Notes: generated from the letters alone by a model not told the origin. Numbered from the stretch's first letter, positions 41,290-51,092 are shown. The stretch: 64,000 nt of DNA from Leptospira wolbachii serovar Codice str. CDC (GCF_000332515.2 NZ_AOGZ02000014.1:1938001-2002000), one strand, 5' to 3'. Translations and numbers: made by a program.

Positions 41290-44200
41290 ATGAGTATACG
41301 AGTTGCACTTTCCCATATCACAACCTATCAATATGACAAGTCTATTAAACTATCTCCACATGTAGTCAGATTAAGACCGGCCCCACATACTAAAAATCAT
41401 ATTGTTTCTTATTCATTAAATATATTACCGGAACAAAAATTTCTAAATTGGCAACAAGATCCATTTGGAAATTATTTGGCTCGATTAGTATTTCCAGAAA
41501 AAACCAATATATTACAAGTAGCGGTTGATTTAGTTACTGATTTAAAAGTAATCAATCCATTTGATTTTTTTGTCGAAGAATATGCGGAGAACTTTCCATT
41601 TACTTATGATAAGGTTTTAAAGAAGGAACTGGCACCTTATTTAAAAGTTAAAAAACCGGGGAAACTTCTCGCATCTTATCTAAAAACAATTGATTTAGAA
41701 CCAAGAAGGATCGTTGAATTTTTAGTGGCAGTGAATGCTAAAGTATACTCTGACGTTGGTTATGTGATCCGAATGGAACCGGGAATCCAGCCAACTGAAT
41801 TGACATTATCTTCTCGTATGGGTTCTTGTAGAGATTCTGCTTATTTACTCGTCCAGATACTCAGAAATCTGGGGCTTGCCGCAAGATTTGTATCCGGATA
41901 TTTGATTCAATTGAAAGCGGATGTAAAATCTTTGGATGGTCCATCGGGAGCTGAATCCGATTTTACAGACTTACATGCTTGGGCGGAAGTTTATATCCCA
42001 GGAGCTGGATGGGTTGGCCTTGATCCAACTTCTGGTCTTTTTACAGGCGAAGGCCATATTCCATTGGCTGCCACTCCGGAACCAGAATCGGCCGGACCTA
42101 TTTATGGTTTTGCTGAAAAAGCAAAATTGGAATTTTCATTTCACATGAGTGTGGAAAGAGTTTTAGAAACGCCTCGTGTCACCTTACCTTACCAAGACGA
42201 AGATTGGAATCGAATCATTCGGTTAGGTGATTCCATTGACAAACGAATTAAGAAAAATGATATCAGGCTTACTATCGGAGGGGAACCTACATTCGTTTCT
42301 ACTGAAAATAGCGAAGCTCCTGAATGGAATTTTGATGCTTTAGGTTTCGAGAAATATTCCAAATCAGAACAATTGATCAAGAAACTCAGTAAACACTTTG
42401 CACCAGGCGGACTTCTGCAATATGGACAAGGAAAGTGGTATCCAGGGGAACCTCTGCCACGCTGGGCGATGATTTCCTATTGGAGAAAAGATGGAGAGCC
42501 TATCTGGAACCATCCGTATCTGCTTGCAGACGATCGTTATACGGGATCGGCCACAACAGAGGATGCGAGAAGGTTCATTAGTGTTCTTGGGGAATATCTT
42601 CGAGTTCCTACTACATCGATCCATACGGCTTACGAGGATAATTTATATTATCTTTGGCAAGAAGCCAATCTACCTGCTCAAACAGAATCGATGTTAGATG
42701 ATCTAAACACTTATGATGAGATGGAACGTAAACGTATTCTTAAAGTAGTCGATTCTGGTTTACATCGTGAAGTGGGATATACTCTTCCTTTAGATTATGA
42801 TGTAGTCAATCAATCTTGGACATCGGATGAATGGATTTTTCGACGTGGGAAAATGTATTTAATCCCTGGAGATTCACCTGTCGGATTGAGATTACCATTA
42901 CATTCGTTAGGTGGAAAGCAAACACCTTCATCCCCTGAAGATCCAGCTGCTCCCAAACCAGATCTGCCCAAAGCAAAGGAATTAGGCCAGTCACCATTTC
43001 TCACAACTACAGTTAGTTATGTGGCAGCAGAAGAACGAACGCGTACGGCTCTTTGTGTTGAACCTAGAAATGGAAACATCAGAGTATTTTTACCGCCAAT
43101 CAAGTCATTAGAGGGTTGGTTACGTCTGATTTATGCGATTGAACAAACAGCCCTTGGTACGGATATTCCTATTGTATTAGAAGGGTATGAAGCACCGCAT
43201 GATCCAAGATTAAATCGTTTTAAAATCACTCCCGATCCAGGTGTCATTGAAGTTAATTTTCATCCTTCCTCTTCTTTCGGAGAGATCATTGAAAAGACAA
43301 AAATTCTTTATGAAGAGGCGCACCAACTTCGTTTGACAGCAGAAAAATTTTTGATAGATGGTCGTCACTCGGGAACAGGTGGAGGAAACCATATCACTCT
43401 GGGTGGTGCTTCTGTGGGTGATAGCCCGTTCTTACGTAAACCTTCGCTTTTACGAAGTTTGGTGGCGTATTGGCAAAACCATCCAGGGCTTTCTTATTTA
43501 TTTTCTGGTATGTTTATTGGTCCAACTTCTCAATCTCCTAGGATTGATGAAGGTAGAAATGATTCTTTACATGAATTAAAAATTGCATTTCAACAAATTG
43601 ATTCCAGTAAACATACTTCACCTTGGATGTTAGATCGAGTGTTAAGAAATATTTTAATCGATATTACCGGAAATACACATCGAACAGAAATTTCTATAGA
43701 TAAACTTTTTGATCCTGGATCTCCTACTGGAAGATTGGGACTCATTGAAATGCGGGCTTTTGAAATGCCACCTCATTATCAAATGAGTGTGATCCAACAA
43801 GCATTTATGATGGCAATCATCTGTCGGTTTTGGGAAGATCCTTATTATGGAAATCCCATTAATTGGAATACGGACTTACACGATCGATTTATGTTGCCCT
43901 ACTTTGTTTATCGTGATTTTAAAGAAGTAATCCAAGATTTACAGAATAGTGGATTTGGATTTTTATCAAAAGACTTTGATCCATTTTTTGAATTTCGATT
44001 TCCTCAATATGGAATTTGTTATTTGGACGGTATGGAAATTGAACTTCGTATGGCCTTGGAACCTTGGAATGTCCTTGGTGAAGAAAATACGGCGCAGGGA
44101 ACTTCACGTGGTGTAGATTCTGCAACAGAACGAGTCCAAGTAAAAGTAAAAGGCTTTCATCCAGAAAGGTATAAATTGAGCTGCAATGGGTACGAGGTTC

Positions 44201-44547
44201 CGCTACAAGCAACATCTGTTCATAATGAATATGTTGCTGGTGTTCGTTTCAAAGCTTGGTCACCTGTTTTTACTTTACATCCTCACTTACCTGCACAACA
44301 ATCTTTGGTATTCGATGTTTACGATACTTGGAATCACAGAGCGCTTGGAGGATGTACTTACCATGTTTCTCATCCAGGAGGATTGTCTTACCAAACGATT
44401 CCTATCAATGGGTATGAAGCGGAATCCAGACGAATTTCCCGTTTTTGGACTCATGGTCATAAGATTGGAAAGAGTTTACCACCGGTCCGGTTGGAAAATA
44501 AAGCCTTCCCATCAACATTGGATCTTAGGATGGTAACATTCAAATAG
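41290..44547 (+). CDS. Transglutaminase-like protein fused to DUF2126, 1085 residues
   Basis: The N-terminal ~290 residues are a bacterial transglutaminase N domain plus transglutaminase-core fold, with the catalytic triad Cys180 (MGSCRDSA), His229 (DLHAW) and Asp245 (GLDPTSG). This thiol fold may act as protease, transferase or amidase. The large remainder matches DUF2126: TIGGEPTFVSTENSEAPEWN, YWRKDGEPIWNHPYLL, DGRHSGTGGGNHITLGG and ERVQVKVKGFHPERY. DUF2126 is not characterised, but the GRHSGTGGGNH stretch recalls a nucleotide- or carboxylate-binding region. It abuts both neighbours, so it is certainly in the operon. Its size in one chain suggests a central role in the pathway. Confidence 0.9.
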   Translation: MSIRVALSHITTYQYDKSIKLSPHVVRLRPAPHTKNHIVSYSLNILPEQKFLNWQQDPFGNYLARLVFPEKTNILQVAVDLVTDLKVINPFDFFVEEYAENFPFTYDKVLKKELAPYLKVKKPGKLLASYLKTIDLEPRRIVEFLVAVNAKVYSDVGYVIRMEPGIQPTELTLSSRMGSCRDSAYLLVQILRNLGLAARFVSGYLIQLKADVKSLDGPSGAESDFTDLHAWAEVYIPGAGWVGLDPTSGLFTGEGHIPLAATPEPESAGPIYGFAEKAKLEFSFHMSVERVLETPRVTLPYQDEDWNRIIRLGDSIDKRIKKNDIRLTIGGEPTFVSTENSEAPEWNFDALGFEKYSKSEQLIKKLSKHFAPGGLLQYGQGKWYPGEPLPRWAMISYWRKDGEPIWNHPYLLADDRYTGSATTEDARRFISVLGEYLRVPTTSIHTAYEDNLYYLWQEANLPAQTESMLDDLNTYDEMERKRILKVVDSGLHREVGYTLPLDYDVVNQSWTSDEWIFRRGKMYLIPGDSPVGLRLPLHSLGGKQTPSSPEDPAAPKPDLPKAKELGQSPFLTTTVSYVAAEERTRTALCVEPRNGNIRVFLPPIKSLEGWLRLIYAIEQTALGTDIPIVLEGYEAPHDPRLNRFKITPDPGVIEVNFHPSSSFGEIIEKTKILYEEAHQLRLTAEKFLIDGRHSGTGGGNHITLGGASVGDSPFLRKPSLLRSLVAYWQNHPGLSYLFSGMFIGPTSQSPRIDEGRNDSLHELKIAFQQIDSSKHTSPWMLDRVLRNILIDITGNTHRTEISIDKLFDPGSPTGRLGLIEMRAFEMPPHYQMSVIQQAFMMAIICRFWEDPYYGNPINWNTDLHDRFMLPYFVYRDFKEVIQDLQNSGFGFLSKDFDPFFEFRFPQYGICYLDGMEIELRMALEPWNVLGEENTAQGTSRGVDSATERVQVKVKGFHPERYKLSCNGYEVPLQATSVHNEYVAGVRFKAWSPVFTLHPHLPAQQSLVFDVYDTWNHRALGGCTYHVSHPGGLSYQTIPINGYEAESRRISRFWTHGHKIGKSLPPVRLENKAFPSTLDLRMVTFK

Positions 44548-47082
44548 ATGATGACCCAAGATCCTTATCAGTTAATCGGAAATTATAAAACGATTCCTGG
44601 AGTTTATGATGAACTCTATGATGCAGATGGTCAAATTCGGAACAAATATAAGTTCTTAGTTAAATCCTTCCAAGAGCTAGGGCCTGCTGAACTAGTCAAT
44701 CGACGACGTGATACAGATCGAATTCTTAGAGAAAATGGAGTCACATACAATTTATACCAAACTGATTCACCGGAAGCAAAAGAAAGGCCTTGGGACCTGG
44801 ATTTATTCCCATTGGTTATGGAAAGTGAAGAGTGGAGACTGTTAGAGAGAGGTCTTAACCAAAGAGCTGATTTATTAGATGCGCTTGTAAGGGATGTATA
44901 TTCCAAAAGACGACTGTTACACGAAAAAAAAATTCCTCCAGAAATTCTTTTTAACGAAACTTCCTTTCTACGTGCTTGTGATGGTATGTATGATTCGAAT
45001 CACTTCCTCGCTAAGAATCCTGCCCTCCTATTTTTTGTTTGCGATTTGATTCGGGCCGCCGACGGAAACTTTTATGTTTTGAATGATAGAGTCCAAGCTC
45101 CCTCTGGTTCTGGATATTCACTCGAAAACCGTATTGTACTCTCTAGAATTTTTCCTAGTATGTACCGTGATGCAATGGTTCATCGAGTTGCGGTTTATTT
45201 TCGATCATTGCGAAAATCCTTAACTCAACTTGCAGGTGTTACTGGGCGCGAACCTGTGATTGTATTATTAACTCCTGGTCCATCAAATGAAACTTATTTT
45301 GAACATGCTTATCTTGCTGGTTATTTAGGTTACACTCTCGTGCAAGGTGGGGATCTAACTGTTAGAAAAAATAAAGTTTATATGAAAACTGTGGAAGGTT
45401 TGCAACAAATCGATTTAATTTTGCGTCGGGTGGATGACAATTTTATGGATCCACTCGAACTAAGAGGGGATTCACTACTTGGGGTTCCAGGGCTTTTAGA
45501 ATCAGTGCGTTCTGGAAATGTAAAAATTGCCAATCCGATCGGAACGGGTTTTTTGGAAAACCGCGCATTGTTGCCTTTTTATTCAGACTTAAGCCGTTTT
45601 TATTTAGGTGAAGATTTAATACTTCCAATGGCACCAACGTATTGGATGGGAACACCACACCACTTTCAATTAGTTCTACAAAATCCAGAAAAATATGTTT
45701 TTAAAACTGTATCTCGTACGGATGAAGAAAAACCGGTTACCTTTATTGAACTGAGTGGGGACAGAAAGGATTCCTTTTTGTGTAAGCTGAAATTATCCCC
45801 CAATCGTTTTATTGCGCAGGAAATGATTGCTTCTGCCACTGTTCCAGTGTTAGGTGAAAATGGATTCCGCCCAGGTCGCGCTATTATGAGAACCTTTGTT
45901 TCTTCTTCCGGATCTGGTTACCAAACAATGGCAGGTGGATTGGTTCGAGTATCACCTTCATTAGATGATTTTTTTATCACTAGTCAAAGAGGAGCCTGGA
46001 GTAAGGATTTATGGGTTCTCGCAACGGAAACGCAAAAAGAGGAATCACTGCTTGTTCCAAAATCAGATCAAGTTTTGATTTCAAGAAAAAGCGCAGGAGT
46101 TCCAAGTCGGGTAGCAGACAATTTATTTTGGCTAGCAAGATATTTGGAACGATCAGAGAACCAGACAAGAGTTATACGAGAAGCTACTTTTAAAATTTTA
46201 CAAGTGGAAGATGGTTACGAAAGAGAATCATTGGAGAATTCGTTAAAATTAGTAACTCACGTCACCAATAGTTATCCTGGCTTTATTGGGGATGATGCAA
46301 GTGAATTATTTGTAAATCCATTCCCAGAGTTGCAACGACTGACGTCGGATCGTCAAGTAGTGGGTAGTTTGGCTTTCCATTTAAGAAGTTTGGTAATTGC
46401 TTCTAAATCGGTTCGGGATCGTCTTTCTGAAGATATGAAAAAGATATTATTACAGTTAGAAGATCAATCCAATCATGAAATTGAATCTTATGATCAGATT
46501 ATAGATTTTTTACAAAAGATCATAGTGAATCTATCTTCTTTAACTGGGTTGTCCTTTGAAAATATGAGTAGGGAAGCCGGTTGGTATTTCCTAAACTTAG
46601 GTCGCCGAATTGAAAGATCTATCAATATGATTTTGATGTTACAAGGAATGATTCGATGGGATAGTTTTAGAGATAAGGCTTCTTTTGAAACATTTTTACG
46701 AATTAACGATATCCGACTAACATACAATCGACGTTATAGTGGGAAAATAGATCAGGAATCGGTATTGGATATTTTGTTATTTGATACAACCAATCCTAGG
46801 TCATTTGCATACCAGTTAGAACAAATCAACTCAGATATCCAGTTTTTACCGGGTAAGGATGAGAAAGTTGTTTATTCGGAAGACCGCGCAGCCCTACAAT
46901 TGTATACCCACTTTAAGATGAAAGACATATCTATTTTCTTTGAGTTGGAAAATCCATTAGAATCGGTTTCTGTTTGGTTAGAAGAATTGCATAATTATTT
47001 GAAACAATTGTCAGAAGCATTGTCAGCACGATACTTCAACTATACCGAAGAACAAACGAGGATCGGTGATGGCAATGGCTGA
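44548..47082 (+). CDS. Circularly permuted ATP-grasp / alpha-E fusion protein, 844 residues
   Basis: Residues ~1-490 form an ATP-grasp half like the 38885 product: YDELYDADGQIRNKYKF, FFVCDLIRAADGNFYVLND, LILRRVDDNFMDPLELRG and GGLVRVSPSLDDFFITSQRGAWSKDLWVL. The GGYGM glycine loop of 38885 is replaced here (KYVFKTVSRTDEEKPVTF), so ATP use may be altered or lost. From ~515 it is an alpha-E domain (SRVADNLFWLARYLERSENQTRVI). The 38885/40319 genes are the split form of the same pair, so the operon carries a duplicated ATP-grasp/alpha-E unit. It follows the 41290 stop directly and overlaps the last gene. Confidence 0.9.
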   Translation: MMTQDPYQLIGNYKTIPGVYDELYDADGQIRNKYKFLVKSFQELGPAELVNRRRDTDRILRENGVTYNLYQTDSPEAKERPWDLDLFPLVMESEEWRLLERGLNQRADLLDALVRDVYSKRRLLHEKKIPPEILFNETSFLRACDGMYDSNHFLAKNPALLFFVCDLIRAADGNFYVLNDRVQAPSGSGYSLENRIVLSRIFPSMYRDAMVHRVAVYFRSLRKSLTQLAGVTGREPVIVLLTPGPSNETYFEHAYLAGYLGYTLVQGGDLTVRKNKVYMKTVEGLQQIDLILRRVDDNFMDPLELRGDSLLGVPGLLESVRSGNVKIANPIGTGFLENRALLPFYSDLSRFYLGEDLILPMAPTYWMGTPHHFQLVLQNPEKYVFKTVSRTDEEKPVTFIELSGDRKDSFLCKLKLSPNRFIAQEMIASATVPVLGENGFRPGRAIMRTFVSSSGSGYQTMAGGLVRVSPSLDDFFITSQRGAWSKDLWVLATETQKEESLLVPKSDQVLISRKSAGVPSRVADNLFWLARYLERSENQTRVIREATFKILQVEDGYERESLENSLKLVTHVTNSYPGFIGDDASELFVNPFPELQRLTSDRQVVGSLAFHLRSLVIASKSVRDRLSEDMKKILLQLEDQSNHEIESYDQIIDFLQKIIVNLSSLTGLSFENMSREAGWYFLNLGRRIERSINMILMLQGMIRWDSFRDKASFETFLRINDIRLTYNRRYSGKIDQESVLDILLFDTTNPRSFAYQLEQINSDIQFLPGKDEKVVYSEDRAALQLYTHFKMKDISIFFELENPLESVSVWLEELHNYLKQLSEALSARYFNYTEEQTRIGDGNG

Positions 47083-47956
47083 TTTTAAAGTAATTCATAA
47101 AACAAAGTATAGTTACGACGATACAGTTGCTTATTGTCATAATATGGCACATATGTACCCATTGACATCCCCGCACCAAGATTGTTTTAGAACACATGTG
47201 ACTGTGAATCCAAAACCGGTAGTGTCTTCCTTTCGAAGAGATTATTTTGGAAACCAAGTATTTTTATTTTCTGTTGAGGACCCACATCGATTTCTAGAAG
47301 TCGTTGTTGAGTCAACAGTTCGGACACATCAATCTCTCGGAACAGACTTATATAAATCCACACCTTGGGAAAATATATATTCACTTATCCATGAATCAAC
47401 GTTAGATGCAGATTTGTTATCCATTGAATACATCCAACCTTCTTCATTCATTGCAGCAAAAGATAGTTATTCGGATTTTGCCAAGATGTTTTTTACAAAT
47501 GGCAAACCTGTTTATGCTGCTGCCTTGGAGATGACTAGTTATATTTATCAAACGTTTCAATACGATCCAAAGGCAACAAGTATCAACACCCCTATTGATC
47601 AAATTCTTCATGAAAGAAAAGGAGTCTGTCAGGATTTTTCACATTTGATGATAGCTGCACTTCGATCATTAAAGATTCCTACACGCTATGTGAGTGGTTA
47701 TTTGGAAACACTACCTCCTCCCGGTACTCAAAAATTACAAGGAAGTGATGCGACGCATGCTTGGGTATCTGTTTATTGTCCTACTTTCGGCTGGATGGAT
47801 TTTGATCCTACAAACGGAAAGATCATAACGGAAGAGTATATCATAACGGCTGTTGGGCGAGATTACGCAGATGTATCTCCCTTAAAAGGAATTCTATTTG
47901 GTGGTGGAAAACATAAACTTAAAGTTGAAGTAGATGTGATTCGTGAACAAATATGA
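47069..47956 (+). CDS. Transglutaminase-like protein, short form
   Basis: The 295-residue protein has a beta N domain (FKVIHKTKYSYDDTVAYCHNMAHMYP) and a transglutaminase core with Cys187 (KGVCQDFSH), His230 (THAW) and Asp246 (DFDPTNG), an intact thiol triad. It is a likely amidase, peptidase or transferase with the 41290 protein as a distant homologue. The ATG at 47069 overlaps the end of the preceding gene by 14 bp; a GTG three bases earlier is possible. It ends the cluster. The intergenic palindrome at 48037-48088 follows. Confidence 0.9.
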   Translation: MAMADFKVIHKTKYSYDDTVAYCHNMAHMYPLTSPHQDCFRTHVTVNPKPVVSSFRRDYFGNQVFLFSVEDPHRFLEVVVESTVRTHQSLGTDLYKSTPWENIYSLIHESTLDADLLSIEYIQPSSFIAAKDSYSDFAKMFFTNGKPVYAAALEMTSYIYQTFQYDPKATSINTPIDQILHERKGVCQDFSHLMIAALRSLKIPTRYVSGYLETLPPPGTQKLQGSDATHAWVSVYCPTFGWMDFDPTNGKIITEEYIITAVGRDYADVSPLKGILFGGGKHKLKVEVDVIREQI

Positions 47957-48036
47957 ACTTTTAGAAAGAATTTTACTGAAGAAGTGAATTCTATTGGAGA
48001 GATTCAGAGGTTTGTGATAAAAGGAATGCATTGGGA

Positions 48037-48088
48037 GGCGGGTCTAGTTCCCCACCCTCAAATCGGGCGGGGTACACATATTCCCGCC
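48037..48088. repeat. Nested GC-rich palindromes between convergent genes
   Basis: An outer stem pairs GGCGGG (48037-48042) with CCCGCC (48083-48088). Inside, CCCCACCC (48050-48057) pairs with GGGCGGGG (48065-48072) with one mismatch around TCAAATC. A second GGCGGG at 48066-48071 could pair with CCCGCC instead, so the forms compete. There is no T-run. It lies between the transglutaminase gene and the convergent ArsC-like stop and may end both transcripts. Confidence 0.5.
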
Positions 48089-48089
48089 G

Positions 48090-48452
48090 CTACCCCAACT
48101 TCCCCTTCCACTCCTCTTCTTTAAACCCGACCAAAAACCAACCGTCTCCTACGACAAACGGCCGTTTGACCAAATTTCCGTTAGCTGATAGTTCCTTGTA
48201 AATTTGATCTTCCGTGAGAGTCCCTAATTTTTCCTTCCAATTTCCCTCACGGTAATCCTTCCCCGAAGTATTAAAAAGTTTTTTAATATCACCTAAGTAT
48301 TGTTTTGCTTTTTTTAGCTCGGTGACTGTCGGAGGAGTCTCGCGGATAGGGATTTGTTGGAAATCTACTTTTTTAGATTTCAAATATTTGAGGGCATTAC
48401 GGCAGGTGCTACATCCGGAATATTCGTAAACTTTGGGGTTGGAACGACTCAT
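48090..48452 (-). CDS. ArsC/Spx-family thioredoxin-fold protein
   Basis: The 120-residue protein has CSTCRNALKYLKSKKVDFQQIPIRETPPT, the ArsC/Spx/MgsR fold with a CxxC-type pair (Cys14 and Cys17), then KKLFNTSGKDYRE and a C-terminal VKRPFVVGDGWFLVGFKEEEW. Family members are arsenate reductases or Spx-like RNA polymerase-binding regulators. The Arg of the ArsC active site is not clear and no ars genes are near, so the role is open. It is divergent from murB, whose start lies 50 bp away. Confidence 0.85.
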   Translation of the reverse strand: MSRSNPKVYEYSGCSTCRNALKYLKSKKVDFQQIPIRETPPTVTELKKAKQYLGDIKKLFNTSGKDYREGNWKEKLGTLTEDQIYKELSANGNLVKRPFVVGDGWFLVGFKEEEWKGKLG

Positions 48453-48502
48453 AAGACTGATTTTCTTACTTACGATTTTTGCGGAAACTTTTTATTGGAA
48501 CT

Positions 48503-49588
48503 ATGTTTGTCCAAAACAATATTCCCTTGGCTCCACTTACGACAATGCGTTTGGGTGGTGAGGCAAAATTCTTCATTTCAATAAAGACAACGGAAGACCT
48601 GGCGAATGCCTTAGAATTTTGTAAAAAGGAAAATCAAAAATTTTTTATTTTGGGTGGAGGATCCAATACTATCTTCAGGGATTCTGGTTTTCCTGGCGTT
48701 GTCCTTCAAATGCAAATCCCTGGCATTCGTTGTTTGGATACAAATGAAAATCATACAATTTTTCAAGTAGGTGCTGGTGTCATTTGGGATCATTTCGTTG
48801 AATATACAGTAAAACAGGGATTAGCTGGAGTTGAATGTCTTTCTGGAATTCCAGGTTCTGTAGGTGCCTCACCCATTCAGAATATTGGAGCTTACGGCCA
48901 AGAAGTCAAAGACTCCATTCTAAAAGTGGAATGTATGAATGCTTCTGGCGAAATTATAATAATTTCAAATGAAGATTGTAAATTCCGCTACCGAAATAGT
49001 GAGTTTAAATCTGGAATTTATAAAGATTTTATTGTAGTATCTGTTACATTTCAATTATCTAAGTCGACTCCTCCTTGTTTGCGTTATCCAGAAGTACAAA
49101 AAGCATGGGATATTTTCAATGAAGAGAACCCTTCAAAAGAGATACCTGACTCGGAACGGCGCAATTTTCAAATGGAGACCATTAGGAATTTGGTGATCCA
49201 ACTGAGAAAGAAAAAATCAATGGTGTTGGATGATAGTGATCCAAACACCCGTTCTGCGGGCTCTTTTTTTACGAACCCCATTTTAACGGAAACTCAAACC
49301 AACGAGTTTTTGAAAACCGCCAAAAACCTTGGGTTTGAAAATCCACCGCTGTACCCAGAATCACCGGGATTCAAGAAACTCTCTGCCGCTTGGCTAATTG
49401 AAAACTCTGGTATCCAAAAAGGCGCCAAATATCCCGGGGGAGTAGGCATCTCAGAAAACCATTGTTTAGGTCTAATCAATATAGCAGGCACCACTACCTC
49501 ACTTTTGGAGATGGCTGAATCGGTAAGAGGAAGTGTTTTTGAAAAATTTTCCGTTCTGTTGGAAATGGAACCGGTCGTAAGACCCTAA
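48503..49588 (+). CDS. murB: UDP-N-acetylenolpyruvoylglucosamine reductase
   Basis: MurB reduces UDP-GlcNAc-enolpyruvate to UDP-MurNAc with FAD and NADPH, an early peptidoglycan step. The FAD domain is visible with TTMRLGGEAKFFIS, FILGGGSNTIFRDSGF and GVECLSGIPGSVGASPIQNIGAYGQEV. The substrate domain carries FRYRNSEFK, and RSAGSFFTNP holds the catalytic Ser. The C-terminal glutamate region follows. The YRxSxF form suggests type I MurB. The ATG at 48503 with GGAA upstream is preferred; TTG at 48479 would add eight residues. mltG follows 45 bp later, another cell-wall gene. Confidence 0.94.
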   Translation: MFVQNNIPLAPLTTMRLGGEAKFFISIKTTEDLANALEFCKKENQKFFILGGGSNTIFRDSGFPGVVLQMQIPGIRCLDTNENHTIFQVGAGVIWDHFVEYTVKQGLAGVECLSGIPGSVGASPIQNIGAYGQEVKDSILKVECMNASGEIIIISNEDCKFRYRNSEFKSGIYKDFIVVSVTFQLSKSTPPCLRYPEVQKAWDIFNEENPSKEIPDSERRNFQMETIRNLVIQLRKKKSMVLDDSDPNTRSAGSFFTNPILTETQTNEFLKTAKNLGFENPPLYPESPGFKKLSAAWLIENSGIQKGAKYPGGVGISENHCLGLINIAGTTTSLLEMAESVRGSVFEKFSVLLEMEPVVRP

Positions 49589-49633
49589 AAAAGATTTGGT
49601 AATTGTCGATATAACAAAGAGAATGGGGATGGA

Positions 49634-50656
49634 ATGAACTCGAAACTTAAAAAATACCTGATTCTATCAGGACTTGGTGTTTCCTTACTGCTGGTTTTGG
49701 CCTTAATTGGTTTTTTCGTTGTCGACGAAATCAAAGGGGGAGCTGTTGGTGATGGTCAAAACAAATACGAACTCATCATCGATTCAGGGGAGCCATCCTC
49801 GAGTGTAGTGCGCGAGTTAGCTGCTGCCGGAATGATTAAATCCTCCGTGTATTTCAACTATCTGATGAAGTTCACACGAGCAGGAAACAAAATCAAACAA
49901 GGTGTCTATGACATCAATGATGGTATGAGTTCCCGCAAAATTCTAGACGTCATCATTTCAGGTAAAGTAAAATTAGTAAACTTCACTGTACCAGAAGGAT
50001 ATAACAATCGTCAGATTGGAGATTTATTGGTTTCAAAAAAACTTGCGATCTCCCGAGAAGAATTTTTGAAAGTGGCTCAAAGTCCCGCACTACTTACAAA
50101 ATACAATATCCCCGCAAAAACTTTAGAAGGTTATTTATTTCCAGAAACCTATTCGGTTCCACTAAATTATCCTTTGGAAAGAATCACTGAGATGATGATC
50201 AAAAGGTTCTATAAAAAATTAGAATCTATTCCTGAAGCAAAAGACATCAAACCGGCAGACCTTCATTTTCGTGTAGTTCTTGCATCGATTGTGGAAAGAG
50301 AAGCTGTAAGAAAAGAAGAAAGACCCATGATGGCGGGAGTCTTCCTCACTCGCATTGAAAAAAATATTAATTTGGAATCTTGTGCCACTATCCAATATTT
50401 GTTTGATAAACCAAAAAAAAGACTCTTTGAATCTGATCTAAAGATTGTATCTCCATACAATACCTATATCAATGGTGGATGGCCACCGGGACCTATTTCT
50501 AACCCCGGCTTACCAGCATTAGAAGCCTCATTCAAACCAATGAAATCTGATAAACTATTCTTTCTTCTAAAGCCAGATGGGTCTCATTATTTTTCTGCGA
50601 CATTCAAAGAACATTTGGATGCAAAAAAGAAATTCATAGATGTTCTTTACCAATAG
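49634..50656 (+). CDS. mltG: Endolytic transglycosylase MltG
   Basis: MltG cuts nascent glycan strands at the membrane and may set their length. One N-terminal membrane helix (LILSGLGVSLLLVLALIGFFVV) is at about 9-30. A LysM-like region follows (FTVPEGYNNRQIGDLLVSKK). The YceG domain has EGYLFPETYSV, the catalytic-glutamate region VLASIVEREAVRKEERPMMAGVFLTRI, SPYNTYINGGWPPGPISNPG and the closing ALEA. At 340 residues it is full length. It pairs with murB in a cell-wall operon and is followed by a small gene. Confidence 0.94.
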   Translation: MNSKLKKYLILSGLGVSLLLVLALIGFFVVDEIKGGAVGDGQNKYELIIDSGEPSSSVVRELAAAGMIKSSVYFNYLMKFTRAGNKIKQGVYDINDGMSSRKILDVIISGKVKLVNFTVPEGYNNRQIGDLLVSKKLAISREEFLKVAQSPALLTKYNIPAKTLEGYLFPETYSVPLNYPLERITEMMIKRFYKKLESIPEAKDIKPADLHFRVVLASIVEREAVRKEERPMMAGVFLTRIEKNINLESCATIQYLFDKPKKRLFESDLKIVSPYNTYINGGWPPGPISNPGLPALEASFKPMKSDKLFFLLKPDGSHYFSATFKEHLDAKKKFIDVLYQ

Positions 50657-50676
50657 AATAGAAACCAACTAGCTTT

Positions 50677-50934
50677 ATGGATGAAAACATTGTTGAATTA
50701 AACATCGCCATCGGTGGGATTTCTAAGGAACTTTTAGATGTTCAAAAAGCTTTAGATGCCTACCGAGAAAAACAAAAACGTAAAGAGGCCATAGACGAGG
50801 AAGCCATGACTTTTGTTTCCAAAGCGGAGCTTGTCATTGAAAAAGCCGAAAATGGAGGTCTCCAACTAACCTCAGACCAAATTCGTCGGATCAAAAGTAA
50901 TCTCGTGAAAATTTTACAACGAATCCAGAAATAA
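50677..50934 (+). CDS. Small coiled-coil protein of unknown function
   Basis: The 85-residue acidic and basic helical protein (ELLDVQKALDAYREKQKRKEAIDEEA, then KAELVIEKAENGGLQLTSDQIRRIKSNLVKILQRIQK) predicts two coiled-coil helices and no signal or membrane segment. No family is recognised. It follows mltG by 20 bp and is probably co-transcribed, so a role near cell-wall assembly is possible but untested. SD is weak. Confidence 0.65.
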   Translation: MDENIVELNIAIGGISKELLDVQKALDAYREKQKRKEAIDEEAMTFVSKAELVIEKAENGGLQLTSDQIRRIKSNLVKILQRIQK

Positions 50935-51092
50935 CCTCTTAACCAAACCTTCATAGAACCTTCACCGGCTTGTCATTCCTCTGTAACATATAAGGCGCAT
51001 ATTTATCTGTAGCTAGAGGGAGATTTTTTCGAATCCCTTTCGGGAAGACCCGCTGGCCAAACAAATTCGATTTTTTCGAAAGAGGATTTAAA

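Noticed and set aside
50950..51090. Promoter candidate TTGTCA...TATAAG before the beta-helix lipoprotein
   Set aside because: The spacer is only 13 bp, too short for a sigma-70 promoter.
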